From Edaphobacter lichenicola (lineage in GTDB: Bacteria; Acidobacteriota; Terriglobia; Terriglobales; Acidobacteriaceae), in the NCBI RefSeq assembly GCF_014201315.1, contig NZ_JACHDY010000001.1, positions 1-64,000 on the forward strand: DNA of 64,000 bases, given 5' to 3'. Position numbers and translations under genes: made by a program. The notes beneath the pieces were generated by a model that saw nothing but the letters and a program-made list of their open reading frames with translations, had not been told where the DNA came from and ran no database searches. Numbering within the stretch: position 1 is the first letter of the stretch; each line of letters begins with the position of its first letter. Positions 1 to 7,815 of this stretch are shown here, in pieces.

Positions 1-99
1 TCGTTAAAAATCACACGCACCAGAGAAGGCCTTGATGTCCAGCTTCCCGCAAAAGCGCTCGAACCCATCGCCACCGTCCTCGTTCTCAATACCAACTAG
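1..99 (+). CDS. C-terminal end of a probable alpha-L-fucosidase (partial)
   Basis: Only the last 32 codons are in the window; the frame is open from base 1 and stops at TAG 97-99. The tail has the pattern Leu-x-Ile, then EGL-x-V-x-LP, then a hydrophobic beta strand (ATVLVL). This is how the C-terminal beta-sandwich of GH29 alpha-L-fucosidases usually ends. The assignment rests on that short tail alone, so it is tentative. A second, complete GH29 gene lies at 7816-9297 on the other strand. Whether this gene belongs to the integrated segment on its right or to the chromosome flanking it cannot be told from the window. Confidence 0.5.
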   Translation, partial: SLKITRTREGLDVQLPAKALEPIATVLVLNTN

Positions 100-360
100 A
101 TCGAATCAAACTCTTCGGTAAGATCGAAAAGGGGCTCTCGCGAAGAAAGCGATTCAGTGAGAGCAGAGAGGGAAGCCCACCATGCATTGGCTCTCACACG
201 AACTCTCCTCTTGTAGCCTTGGCGAATGCAGTTCGCTCCTGCCCCATGCGTCAGGACGAGACAGTCGCCAACCGGATCGGTCGGGTAGTGCAGAAATCCT
301 CGAACTGGCAGCCATGCTGCGGAGCCTCATAAAATTCCCGGAAGTTGTTCACAGCAGGAA

Positions 361-1041
361 TCAAGTCGTGGCCCACTGCTCCCCGGCTCCAACCGTAAGC
401 TGGTACTGCTTCCCTCTACGGGGATTGTAGACTAGCGCGGGACGGAAACAAGCGACACAGGTCCCACCGGGGTTGCGGACGCTCGGATAGACGACTCCAT
501 TCGATCCGGCGTGGAGTAGCAGATCGGCGAGTGCCTGGCCGGGGGCGTAGCACTCCGGCACTGGTTCGGGCAAAAGGCAAGTCTCTATCTCGTGCGGATC
601 AAGGTGGCTGTACACGCCAGAGAAGTCTGCAAGAAAATCTTGATAGTCGAAGGTTAGGGTGGCAGTGATACGCGCGTCTTGTAGGAATCGGCGCTTATGG
701 AAGGCGACCTCTGCGAACGAAGTCTCCAATTCCACTCCGGCGTACCATGCACCACGTCGGGAGTTGTTGAAGCGCGATCCTTGCGGGTGCGGGTGGCAGA
801 AGGCCGCGTTGACAATGTGAGCCTCCGGTACTCCAAGCAGCAACTCACCGGGACCGATCGCGATGTTTTCTCCTTGCTCGGCCAGCTTGCGCTCGTTGGT
901 TGCGGCATCAAGCTCAGTGAGATCGGAGATGACTTCTGCAGGGAGCGAGAGCGTTTCAAGAACACTGCTGTCAGCATCCGCGTATTTCGTTGGGATGAGA
1001 CGGTGCGTGCCATAGTGCTCGATGGGCTTGGGAAACGCCAT
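361..1041 (-). CDS. RES-domain toxin of a type II toxin-antitoxin pair
   Basis: This 226-residue protein has the RES-family signature: an Arg in RFNNS (about residue 89), a Glu-containing ELETSFAE segment, and the SNGVVYPSVR block with the conserved Ser and Arg near residue 180. RES toxins characterised in other bacteria degrade or modify NAD+, using the Arg, Glu and Ser that name the domain. The gene begins 3 nt after the stop of the antitoxin gene upstream (1045-1476), the usual antitoxin-first order. An AAGGA directly before the ATG and a G-rich stretch about 10 nt upstream may serve for ribosome binding, or translation may be coupled. It is probably autoregulated through the operators at 1512-1546. 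All key residues are present, so the toxin looks intact. Confidence 0.88.
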   Translation of the reverse strand: MAFPKPIEHYGTHRLIPTKYADADSSVLETLSLPAEVISDLTELDAATNERKLAEQGENIAIGPGELLLGVPEAHIVNAAFCHPHPQGSRFNNSRRGAWYAGVELETSFAEVAFHKRRFLQDARITATLTFDYQDFLADFSGVYSHLDPHEIETCLLPEPVPECYAPGQALADLLLHAGSNGVVYPSVRNPGGTCVACFRPALVYNPRRGKQYQLTVGAGEQWATT

Positions 1042-1044
1042 TCC

Positions 1045-1476
1045 TTACTGACCGCCCCTGGCTGCATCGAGCAGGCTGCGAACCTGCTGCATGGCGGGGA
1101 TGCCGCGCAGTACGTAATCCAGAGGAGGGCGGCCTCGGAATAACGGGTTGTCATTAGGCCGCGTCATCCACTGGTCGGCCAGCTCGTCGGGCAGCAGGAT
1201 ATGAAGGGACTTGTAGATGCCTACAAGATAGGAGATTCGCGTCAGCTCATCGGGACCTAGTGTCTTCGGGACGGACTTCAGCTTGTAGACGCTCGACCGT
1301 GGTCTGTCGCCGAGCAGGTCTCCAGCCTGCTCCATGGAGAGGCCCCATTTTTCTATGATCGCGAAGAAGCCACCAATAGCAGAGTGGCTCAGTCGCTCGC
1401 GAGTCTCCAAGCGGCTCAGGTCGGGCGTGACCTCGAACTGGTATCCGGGGGCGGTGTGGATCGGAAAGGCGGACAT
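1045..1476 (-). CDS. Xre/MbcA/ParS-type antitoxin
   Basis: This 143-residue protein has a helix-turn-helix N-terminal part (SMEQAGDLLGDRPRSSVYKL, about residues 47-66) and a C-terminal MbcA/ParS toxin-binding region. The latter is recognisable from the block reading W-x-x-x-PN-x-N-x-LF and the phrase P-L-D-x-V-x-x-G near residue 120. Partners of RES toxins have this architecture, in which the antitoxin blocks the toxin active site and represses the operon. I chose ATG 1476 because a perfect GAGGAGG lies 8 nt upstream; a TTG 18 nt further upstream lacks such a site. The gene is first of two and is followed after 3 nt by the RES toxin. Confidence 0.85.
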   Translation of the reverse strand: MSAFPIHTAPGYQFEVTPDLSRLETRERLSHSAIGGFFAIIEKWGLSMEQAGDLLGDRPRSSVYKLKSVPKTLGPDELTRISYLVGIYKSLHILLPDELADQWMTRPNDNPLFRGRPPLDYVLRGIPAMQQVRSLLDAARGGQ

Positions 1477-1505
1477 TGAGATCTTCCTCCTCAAGTCATA
1501 GTCTC

Positions 1506-1546
1506 ATATTAGACAAATTTTGTCCATAACGAGAACAATTCTTGTC
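1506..1546 (-). promoter_or_regulatory. Probable promoter and twin operator of the toxin-antitoxin operon
   Basis: Two related inverted repeats lie 36-70 bp upstream of the antitoxin start. One is GACAAA-T-TTTGTC at 1512-1524. The other, read on the minus strand at 1533-1546, is the imperfect copy GACAAG-AA-TTGTTC. A minus-strand TAATAT (1506-1511) that could be a -10 box directly abuts the first repeat. Xre-family antitoxins commonly repress their own promoter through such paired palindromes. The operator role is inferred from position and symmetry. Confidence 0.55.
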
Positions 1547-1626
1547 TTTTCATTCGCTCGGGGGCGGGCGAGATTCGCGAAATTACGCCTTGCGGCGAGA
1601 CGCCTCTTTTCGACGAAGTTGCCCGA

Positions 1627-1649
1627 GGTGATACGTGAAACGTATCACC
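1627..1649. repeat. Perfect 10-bp inverted repeat upstream of the excisionase-like gene
   Basis: The arms GGTGATACGT (1627-1636) and ACGTATCACC (1640-1649) are perfect complements around a 3-nt GAA centre. The repeat lies between the divergent toxin-antitoxin operon and the HTH gene at 1780, about 130 bp before its start. No T-run follows, so it is unlikely to be a terminator. It could be an operator for the phage-type HTH protein or a recombination directionality site. The rest of the 1477-1779 gap shows nothing further. Confidence 0.55.
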
Positions 1650-1779
1650 CGATAAATGGAAAGTATTAGACAGAACTCTTCTGTCGAGAGAGGCTAGGCA
1701 CATTAAAGCACTGTATCTGCTCGTCATTCGGATGAGTGACGGGGGTACTCCGAAATCACTGCAGTGAGGTGTGCCATTG

Positions 1780-2091
1780 ATGAACCGCCTGACGACTGAT
1801 GTAACAGCGATTCTTGAAGGAACTCAACCTAGGCAAGCCGCGTCTCCAGATAACCGCATGCGTAAACACGCTCGCAGGGCGTTAGAAGCCGAGCCACTGC
1901 TTACTGCCGACGACGTTGCAAAGCGACTGAATGTCAGCACGGATTGGGTTTGGGATCATTCCTCACGAAAGAAGCCATTGCTTCCGGTGATTCGCATGGG
2001 AGACGGAACACTTCGCTACCGCTCGAGCGGAATCGAAGCCTTCATCGATGAACGAGAACGAATCTCTTCCCTAGGCCGCCGTGCCAGCTAA
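1780..2091 (+). CDS. Small excisionase-like helix-turn-helix protein
   Basis: This is a 103-residue basic protein with a central MerR/excisionase-type winged helix-turn-helix: LLTADDVAKRLNVSTDWVW at about residues 41-59, then a wing containing IRMGDGTLRYR. Proteins of this kind sit beside tyrosine integrases and act as excisionases or as repressors of the element. I chose ATG 1780 because GTGAGG ends 10 nt upstream; a GTG at 1771 would place that site inside the start. The integrase starts 44 nt downstream on the same strand, so the two are probably one operon. Whether it promotes excision or only regulates cannot be told from the sequence. Confidence 0.7.
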   Translation: MNRLTTDVTAILEGTQPRQAASPDNRMRKHARRALEAEPLLTADDVAKRLNVSTDWVWDHSSRKKPLLPVIRMGDGTLRYRSSGIEAFIDERERISSLGRRAS

Positions 2092-2135
2092 AATGGAAGA
2101 GCCCACTGTCTTCCCCCACAGAAATTGAGGAGCCG

Positions 2136-3305
2136 ATGGGTATCTCGCATCAGGCGGGTTCGATCGTCCTGCGTGGGAAGGCTTGGTATGGCTTCTACCG
2201 CAAGGACGTGATCGACGCCACAACTGAAGATGTCCGATCCGTTCGCGTGTGCGTTCGGCTCGGCCTGAAATCGCAGATGACGAAGCTCAAGGCGCGAGAT
2301 ACGCTGAAAGCTGAGATCGCCAAGCAGACTGGCCAACTCGCGGACGGCAGAATCCTGAAGGATGGATCTGTCACCTTTGAGTGGTTTGTTCGCAACCGCT
2401 ACTTTCCGCTTCGACAGGGAGATTGGCGACCCGAGACGGCGATAGAGAAAACGGCTCAGATTGAAATCGATTTGATTGCGAAGTTCGGCTCTCGAACCAT
2501 CGAATCGATCGATAAGTTTGAGTTGCAAACGCATGTGAACCATTTGGCTAGAACGTATTGCCAGGATCGGGTGAAGCAGGCGCGCTCTTATCTGAAGTCC
2601 ATCTTCGATGAAGCAATCGAGCAAGAGTTTCTGGTCAAGGATCCGACCCGGACACTGAAGATTCCCAAGAATCTCCGGCCGAAGGACAAACAGATTCTGA
2701 CCTGGGAGCAATTGCGAGCGGTACTGAAAGCGGCATCAAAGCGGGATCGCATCCTGCTTATGCTGGACATGACCGACGCCCTTCGCCCCAGCGAACTCTT
2801 CGCTTTTCGCTGGAAGTCCTTCGACGACGTGAATACGTTGTCGATCACCGAAACGATCTACCGAAGGAAGATTCGTCCCTTTGGCAAGACCCCAGGGAGC
2901 ATGACGAAGGTTCATCTGCCGGATGGACTTGTCGCCGAGCTCAGGCAGTGGAAGTTGGAATGCCCAGACCCATCTCCGGACGCGCCGATGTTCCCGAACG
3001 CGGACGGCGGATTCCTGGACCCGTCCAACTTCCGGTACAGAGTTTTGAAGCTAATTCGGGAGGCGTTGGAACTCCGAAAGCTGAATTTTCAGGTGCTCCG
3101 GCGGACCATCGCCACCCGGGCACAGAAGCTGGGTTCAGTGAAGGATGTTCAATCGCACCTGCGGCACTCACGAGCAGATACCACAGCAAACGAGTACATG
3201 CAGGAGCTTCCGGAGAGTGTGCAGCAGATGGTAGGAACGGTCTACGCGATGCTCACGTCGACGCCAACCGAGCAGCAGAGGGCAGGTAGGTTTGAGCCGG
3301 TATAA
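2136..3305 (+). CDS. Tyrosine-family site-specific integrase
   Basis: This 389-residue protein has an N-terminal arm-binding region, a SAM-like core-binding domain (about 80-180) and a C-terminal catalytic domain (about 185-365). Visible catalytic residues are Arg217 in LRPSE, a Lys near 251-258, Arg322 in VLRRT, His344 in LRHS and the nucleophile Tyr354. The position usually held by the first His of box II is Gln319. I believe other integrases from acidobacteria share this substitution, but I cannot verify that here. ATG 2136 is preceded by GAGGAG. The gene ends 86 bp from the 3' end of tRNA-Val, the normal layout for an element integrated in a tRNA gene. It is intact, so the element may still move or have left cargo to its left. 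Confidence 0.92.
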   Translation: MGISHQAGSIVLRGKAWYGFYRKDVIDATTEDVRSVRVCVRLGLKSQMTKLKARDTLKAEIAKQTGQLADGRILKDGSVTFEWFVRNRYFPLRQGDWRPETAIEKTAQIEIDLIAKFGSRTIESIDKFELQTHVNHLARTYCQDRVKQARSYLKSIFDEAIEQEFLVKDPTRTLKIPKNLRPKDKQILTWEQLRAVLKAASKRDRILLMLDMTDALRPSELFAFRWKSFDDVNTLSITETIYRRKIRPFGKTPGSMTKVHLPDGLVAELRQWKLECPDPSPDAPMFPNADGGFLDPSNFRYRVLKLIREALELRKLNFQVLRRTIATRAQKLGSVKDVQSHLRHSRADTTANEYMQELPESVQQMVGTVYAMLTSTPTEQQRAGRFEPV

Positions 3306-3335
3306 CCGGCGCAGTTGGTGCCAGCCGGTAAAGTT

Positions 3336-3355
3336 TGGCATCAAATGGCATCAAA
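3336..3355. repeat. Tandem 10-bp repeat between integrase and tRNA-Val
   Basis: TGGCATCAAA occurs twice in perfect tandem (3336-3345 and 3346-3355), 36 bp before the tRNA 3' end. Direct repeats at this place, between an integrase stop and its tRNA target, are typical arm-type binding sites of tyrosine recombinases. That role is inference from position. Confidence 0.45.
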
Positions 3356-3390
3356 CCACTTCCGCCAGTGTCGCTAAGTTGTTGATTTGA

Positions 3391-3465
3391 TGGTGGGCAC
3401 AGCAGGATTCGAACCTACGACTTCCACCGTGTGAAGGTGGCACTCTACCGCTGAGTTATGCGCCC
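3391..3465 (-). tRNA. tRNA-Val (anticodon CAC)
   Basis: The minus strand folds as a standard cloverleaf. The 7-bp acceptor stem is GGGCGCA with TGTGCCC (one G-U), the anticodon stem is CCACC/GGTGG around loop TTCACAC, the T-loop is TTCGAAT, the discriminator is A and CCA is encoded. The anticodon CAC reads GUG, valine. Its 3' end faces the integrase gene at 2136-3305 and is the likely attachment site of that element. I found no second copy of its 3' end to the left within the window. Confidence 0.96.
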
Positions 3466-3640
3466 GGAATGGCTTCGGCTGACCGCGCGAGCCGTTCGCC
3501 CAAGCCTTTGTACAGAATAGCATTCCTCGCCTTCTAAAACCAGATTCCCACTCATCACGCAGTAGTTGCTGGAGATACGCAGTAGCTACGGGGAATACTT
3601 GGGGGCACGCTTTCGATAACGGTACAATCGGCCAGTAGAA

Positions 3641-4423
3641 ATGTCCTCTCCCTCTCCGAATTTTCGTCACCGAGACCCCCATGCTCCCCCTGAACAGGAA
3701 GGCGCGGAGGAGATTCCAGCGAAATTTGATCAACAGGCGCAACCCCGCGAGGAAGATGGGGTTGAGAATGATATGGCTACGCTGGCGATCAATCCGAGAC
3801 TCTTTGAAAACCTTCCGGTTGCAGAGACACACCGTGCGGCCGGCGACTTTGGACAGATGGACGACGCGGCAATCATGCTCGAGTTGAGCGCCGGAAACAT
3901 GGCCGGGTTCGACTTTCTCATCCAGAAGTACCGCAAGCCCATTGTTCACTTCATGTATCGCATGGTGCACAACCAGGCCGTGGCAGAGGAGCTGGCGCAG
4001 GAGGTCTTCCTCAGAGTCTACCGTTCTCGGGAGACCTATCGTGCTGAAGCCCGGTTCAGCACCTGGCTCTACCGGATCGCGACCAATCTGGGAGTGAACT
4101 ACGCACGCGATACCCGGCACGAACGGACCGCTTCTACCGTCTATCTTGACGAGGCCGACTCCGAGACGGGGACGACGCCCGATGTTGCGGACTCCACGCC
4201 CGATGTCGAAGCCAAACTCCTGAGGCAGGAGCGTCTGAATGCTATTCGCGAGCATGTACTCGCGCTTCCGGAGCGACAACGTATGGCCGTACTCATGCAC
4301 AAGTACGAAGGGATGGATTACAAGCAAATTGGAGATGTTCTCAAATTGAGCGAGTCCGCCACGAAGTCGTTACTCTTCCGCGCCTACCAGACGCTGCGCG
4401 AAAAGCTGAAGGCTTTTGTTTAG
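3641..4423 (+). CDS. ECF sigma-70 family RNA polymerase sigma factor
   Basis: The product has sigma region 2 (about residues 88-155, including the FDFLIQKYRKPIVHFMYRMV segment and FSTWLYRIATN) and region 4 (about 195-255, with YKQIGDVLKLSESATKSLL). This is an RpoE-like extracytoplasmic-function factor that redirects RNA polymerase in response to envelope signals. The anti-sigma gene begins 66 nt downstream and the DUF3106 gene follows, a three-gene module often seen in acidobacteria. The 5' end is uncertain. The first ATG (3641) gives 260 residues, but the 44-residue lead is low-complexity, and ATG 3773 would start directly before the conserved part. Confidence 0.9.
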   Translation: MSSPSPNFRHRDPHAPPEQEGAEEIPAKFDQQAQPREEDGVENDMATLAINPRLFENLPVAETHRAAGDFGQMDDAAIMLELSAGNMAGFDFLIQKYRKPIVHFMYRMVHNQAVAEELAQEVFLRVYRSRETYRAEARFSTWLYRIATNLGVNYARDTRHERTASTVYLDEADSETGTTPDVADSTPDVEAKLLRQERLNAIREHVLALPERQRMAVLMHKYEGMDYKQIGDVLKLSESATKSLLFRAYQTLREKLKAFV

Positions 4424-4489
4424 GTTCGATGGAGTTTTTTACGCGCGCCTCTTGAACGCGCTGCAGAAAAGAGATTGGGAAGGTCCACA

Positions 4490-4993
4490 ATGATCTGTAA
4501 AGACTGTCAATCCGCAATCGTTGATCTCCTTCTGGATCCGGCTGCGCCTGCGAGTCGAGAGATGCAGGCCCATATCGAGTCATGCGCCGCCTGCGCCCAG
4601 GAGTTCAAGTCGATGCAGGCGACCTTCGCGCTGCTCGACACCTGGCAGGCGCCGGAGCCGTCGCCTTACTTCGATCAAAAGCTGGCTGTGCGTCTCCGCG
4701 AAGAGCAGGCACTGGCACCGGCCGGCTGGTTTGAGAAGCTAAAGGCTCGCCTGCTCTTCAATACAGGGCGCCAGCTTCGTCCAGCGCTTGCCGGTGGCCT
4801 TGCACTGATCCTTCTGGTGGGCGGCGAAACCGTTGCCAATCTCACCGGATTTCATCACTCAGCTCCTCAGACGTCAGCGGCGGTCCAGGACCTGCAGATC
4901 CTCGATAAGAACGATCAGGCACTGCAAACGATGGATCAACTCCTGCAAGACGATGCTCCGGCCGATGATTCCACGGCCCAGCCCAGCAGCTAG
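4490..4993 (+). CDS. Zinc-binding anti-sigma factor, membrane-anchored
   Basis: This 167-residue protein carries the anti-sigma zinc-finger signature His28-x3-Cys32-x2-Cys35, with additional Cys3 and Cys6 at the N-terminus. One transmembrane segment lies at about residues 98-112, followed by a short extracytoplasmic tail rich in Asp and Gln. It should hold the sigma factor encoded 66 nt upstream at the membrane until a signal releases it. ATG 4490 was chosen because GGGAAGG ends 6 nt before it; an in-frame TTG at 4475 overlaps that site. The short periplasmic tail leaves the sensed signal open. Confidence 0.85.
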   Translation: MICKDCQSAIVDLLLDPAAPASREMQAHIESCAACAQEFKSMQATFALLDTWQAPEPSPYFDQKLAVRLREEQALAPAGWFEKLKARLLFNTGRQLRPALAGGLALILLVGGETVANLTGFHHSAPQTSAAVQDLQILDKNDQALQTMDQLLQDDAPADDSTAQPSS

Positions 4994-5098
4994 TCTCCGG
5001 TTCGACTTCAAGAAAATTGATTGAAGGGAGATGGAACACGATAAGCTGCTGTAAACACAAAGTTTTATGGAACTGCGTTTCTTCTACTCGCTGAAAAC

Positions 5099-5737
5099 AT
5101 GCCATTTTCTCTTCATTTACGGCGTTTTGCTCGACTAGCTACTGCCGGGATGATTTTGTCATCCACGATGACGATTGCCTTGGCCCAGCCGGCGCCTGCG
5201 CAGAGAGCCGGGGGGGCATTCCGTGCGCCCGTCGCGCAGTCGCGGCCCGCTCAGGGGCCGGAGCCGAAGCGAAATCAGGAGCATCTGGCCCAGTGGATGA
5301 ACCGTCACAGCAACCTTCCCCTCGCGGAGCAGCAGCGCGCTTTGGAAAATGAGCCCGGCTTTCGCGATCTTCCGCTGCCGACCCAGCAGCGTATGCGCGA
5401 TCGCCTGACGCAACTGAATAACATGTCGCCGGAGCAGCGCCAACGGATCCTTGACCGCACCGAAGCGATGGAGCGTCTCACGCTGCCTCAACGACAGCAG
5501 GTTCGCGGTGCGATGCAGCAGCTTGGCGGGCTTCCTGAAGATCGTCGCCGTCTGGTTGCGCGTGCCTTCCGCGACCTTCGCGAGATGCCTCAACCCCAAC
5601 GCCAGGCTATCCTCGACTCGGATCGCTTTCGCGGCCAGTTTTCCGATCAGGAGCGGAGCACACTCTCCAATCTCCTTGCTGTCGAACCATATCTTCCTGT
5701 TCGGCGGCCAAATGACGGGACTACGTACGGAAAATAA
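5099..5737 (+). CDS. Secreted DUF3106-family protein
   Basis: This is a 212-residue protein with a cleavable signal peptide (about 1-29, ending ALA-QP) and a mature part made of repeated Gln/Arg/Pro-rich helices. Phrases such as MSPEQRQRILDR, LPEDRRRLVARAF and MPQPQRQAIL recur about every 25 residues. This is the pattern of DUF3106, reminiscent of the CpxP/Spy LTxxQ periplasmic helical proteins. It is the third gene of the sigma/anti-sigma module and is followed by a strong terminator. By analogy it might modulate the anti-sigma factor or act as an envelope chaperone, but its function is unknown. Confidence 0.75.
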   Translation: MPFSLHLRRFARLATAGMILSSTMTIALAQPAPAQRAGGAFRAPVAQSRPAQGPEPKRNQEHLAQWMNRHSNLPLAEQQRALENEPGFRDLPLPTQQRMRDRLTQLNNMSPEQRQRILDRTEAMERLTLPQRQQVRGAMQQLGGLPEDRRRLVARAFRDLREMPQPQRQAILDSDRFRGQFSDQERSTLSNLLAVEPYLPVRRPNDGTTYGK

Positions 5738-5771
5738 CCCAGCTCATTTTACGGAGTCGTCGACAAAGAGG

Positions 5772-5796
5772 TAGCCGCCCGAAGGCGGCTATTTTT
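5772..5796 (+). terminator. Intrinsic terminator after the sigma-factor operon
   Basis: TAGCCGCC (5772-5779) pairs perfectly with GGCGGCTA (5784-5791) around a CGAA tetraloop, followed by five T. It closes the operon 3641-5737. Confidence 0.9.
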
Positions 5797-6227
5797 GTTG
5801 CAGGGTGGGGGCGGGGCTATGGGTGAGGGACACCGTCTGCTTTTTGGCCCAGCTTCTAGAGGCTATCTCCGGAGGTAGACGATCAAGCCAATCAGGATTG
5901 CGGCGAGGTGATCGCGAAGTCCAGACAGATCCGAGATATCTCCTGAACGGTCTCCCTCCCCATAGTGGATACAGTCTGCGCTGGTGCCGGTTTACTATCC
6001 ATACAACTTTGGCAGAACCCGTATGGTTCCTTTGCGCGAGGGGAGTAGCAGCGCCCTTGACCTGACTGTGCTGCTCGTCCTAACCTATTGGTATGCCTAT
6101 GCAGCACAGCTTTTGTTGTTGTCGCCGCTCCCCGCTGGCCTGACACGCGTGCTCCAAGTCTGCTGATCAGGCGGACTCCAATTAGTCTTCACATTCCATA
6201 AATCGTAAGAAAGAATCGAGATCTTCC
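5797..6227. other. 431-bp gap without a recognisable gene
   Basis: Short open frames exist on both strands, but none has a convincing ribosome-binding site, family resemblance or codon pattern. I see no tRNA and no repeat. The last part must carry the promoter of the gene at 6228. Confidence 0.5.
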
Positions 6228-7484
6228 ATGAAGCTCTTCGCCAGTCTTTTTCTGGTTGCAATCTCTGCCGTTGCTCAGGGTTCGAAGCAACGTGCAATCG
6301 CCGGTCCCTGGGTGGGCGACGCTACTGTCCATGGGCAGCAGGTTCCTGTTCGTCTCGAAATTACCAGTAGCGGTAATGGTCTTCAGGCGGCTCTGCTCAA
6401 CGGCCCACTCAATGGCCCAGACCGCAGCCCGGCGTCTGGCGTCAGCTATGTTGGCAATCATCTAGTGGTCACGTTCAACTACTACGCTCGAACGCTCGAT
6501 GGGACAGTAACGGATGGGCATTTGACGGGAACCTTCGGCACGATTGCTACACGCTATCCGGTCAGCTTGAGTCTGCATGGCTCTGCCGGCACTGAGACGA
6601 AGGCGGATGGTCCGGCTATTCCTGGGGATTGGGAGGTGGAGGTTAAGTCGTCCAAGGGCGAGTCGGCGTGGCAGCTTCGCGTCGAACCCTCTGCTCAGTC
6701 GAAGGAAGTGAAGGCGGTGATTCAGCGCATTGACGGGGATACTGGTGCTCTTTACGGAAGGTGGACAGGGCGTGAGTACGTGATTGGGCATTTCACTGCT
6801 GCTGGGCCTGCGCTCTATAGCTTGACTCCGCAGGCCGATGGGACGTTGCTGGTTTCGAATAAGCTGCGGGCGGATGTGAATGAGCAGCAGAATCTTGTCG
6901 CACGGAGGCCTGCACAGGCGCGGGCTGCGGCGCTCCCTGGGATGACGGATCCTACGCAGCAGACTACGGTGAAGGACCCGTCGGCGCGGTTTGCTTTCAG
7001 CTTTCCGGATCTTAGCGGGAAGGTTGTTTCTAACACCGATCCGCAGTTCGATGGGAAGGTTGTGATCGTTGCGATTGGTGGGTCTTGGTGCCCTAACTGC
7101 CACGATGAAGCGCCTCTGCTGGAGAGCCTCTATAAGCAGTTTCATAGCCGGGGATTGGAGATTGTGAACCTCTCGTTTGAAGAGGCGGATCAGTTGAAAG
7201 ATCCGACGAGATTGCGGGCTTTTATTGAGAAATATGGGCTTACTTACACGGTTCTGGTGGCGGGAGAGACGGAGCAGTTGAATGAGAAGATTCCGCAGGG
7301 GGTGAATTTGAACTGCTGGCCTACCTCGTTTTTTCTGGGGCGGGATGGGCGGGTCAGGGAGGTTCATGCGGGGTTTGCGGGGCCGGCGAATCCGCCGGCG
7401 CATGAGGCTCTGGTGAAGGAGACTACCGAATTGGTGGAGCGGCTTCTTGCCGAGCCGGTTCCCACTCAGTCGGCTTCGCGTTAA
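6228..7484 (+). CDS. Secreted TlpA-like thiol-disulfide protein
   Basis: This 418-residue protein has a signal peptide (about 1-17, ending AVAQG), a beta-rich N-terminal part (about 20-230) and a C-terminal thioredoxin fold (about 250-405). The redox motif W-C-P-N-C lies at Cys288 and Cys291, and a cis-Pro segment WPTSFF is near residue 364. The family carries out thiol-disulfide exchange in the periplasm, for example keeping cytochrome or envelope cysteines reduced. The N-terminal part resembles the beta domain placed before TlpA domains in many Acidobacteriota and Bacteroidota proteins. The gene stands alone, with a terminator just downstream at 7513-7534. Its partner cannot be deduced. Confidence 0.82.
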   Translation: MKLFASLFLVAISAVAQGSKQRAIAGPWVGDATVHGQQVPVRLEITSSGNGLQAALLNGPLNGPDRSPASGVSYVGNHLVVTFNYYARTLDGTVTDGHLTGTFGTIATRYPVSLSLHGSAGTETKADGPAIPGDWEVEVKSSKGESAWQLRVEPSAQSKEVKAVIQRIDGDTGALYGRWTGREYVIGHFTAAGPALYSLTPQADGTLLVSNKLRADVNEQQNLVARRPAQARAAALPGMTDPTQQTTVKDPSARFAFSFPDLSGKVVSNTDPQFDGKVVIVAIGGSWCPNCHDEAPLLESLYKQFHSRGLEIVNLSFEEADQLKDPTRLRAFIEKYGLTYTVLVAGETEQLNEKIPQGVNLNCWPTSFFLGRDGRVREVHAGFAGPANPPAHEALVKETTELVERLLAEPVPTQSASR

Positions 7485-7512
7485 ATTTCTATTTGTTCAG
7501 AAAAAAGTTTGG

Positions 7513-7534
7513 CCCCGGGGAGACCCGGGGTTTT
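7513..7534 (+). terminator. Intrinsic terminator after the TlpA-like gene
   Basis: CCCCGGG (7513-7519) pairs with CCCGGGG (7524-7530) around GAGA, followed by TTTTG. It ends the transcript of 6228-7484. Confidence 0.88.
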
Positions 7535-7695
7535 GTTGTTTTTGCTGAGGTTTTTGCGGGGTGTTTTGGAAAAACGTGGTGGTTGGACGTGGTTTTTGCT
7601 GGTGTGAACGTGGTGGATTGCGTGGTAAACGTGGTGAGAAAGACGTCGTTTTTTGACGACGAAAAATACGCCACGTTTTTCAACTTTATTTTTGG
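7535..7695. repeat. GTGGT-rich repeat element, copy A
   Basis: The plus strand carries at least five ACGTGGT or GCGTGGT units spaced by T-rich runs. It ends in the box AATACGCCACG-TTTTTCAACTTT (from 7665) followed by a T-rich tail. A second element with the same organisation and the same closing box lies at 42361-42521. This one occupies the convergent gap between 7484 and 7816. It appears non-coding: the frame across it encodes only Thr/Lys/Pro-rich repeats. Confidence 0.65.
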
Positions 7696-7815
7696 ATGGC
7701 GCCTATGGCAGTGTGCCTGATGGTGTAGAGACTGCAAACGCAGATTCCCTTCGGGAATGACAAACAAAAGGCCAAGACGGCTCTACACCAGCTGCGGCGT
7801 TGCTCCAGGTGCGGT

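Noticed and set aside
100-360. Open frames and a GCCCACC match to the tRNA-Val 3' end at about 173-180
   Set aside because: The short match is in the opposite orientation to a direct-repeat attachment site and only 8 bases long; the frames have no ribosome site or family features.
5797-6227. Several 60-90 codon frames in both directions
   Set aside because: None has a ribosome site, plausible composition or family signature.
7489-7767. Thr/Lys/Pro-rich minus-strand frame across the GTGGT repeat
   Set aside because: The periodic composition comes from the DNA repeat itself and there is no ribosome site.
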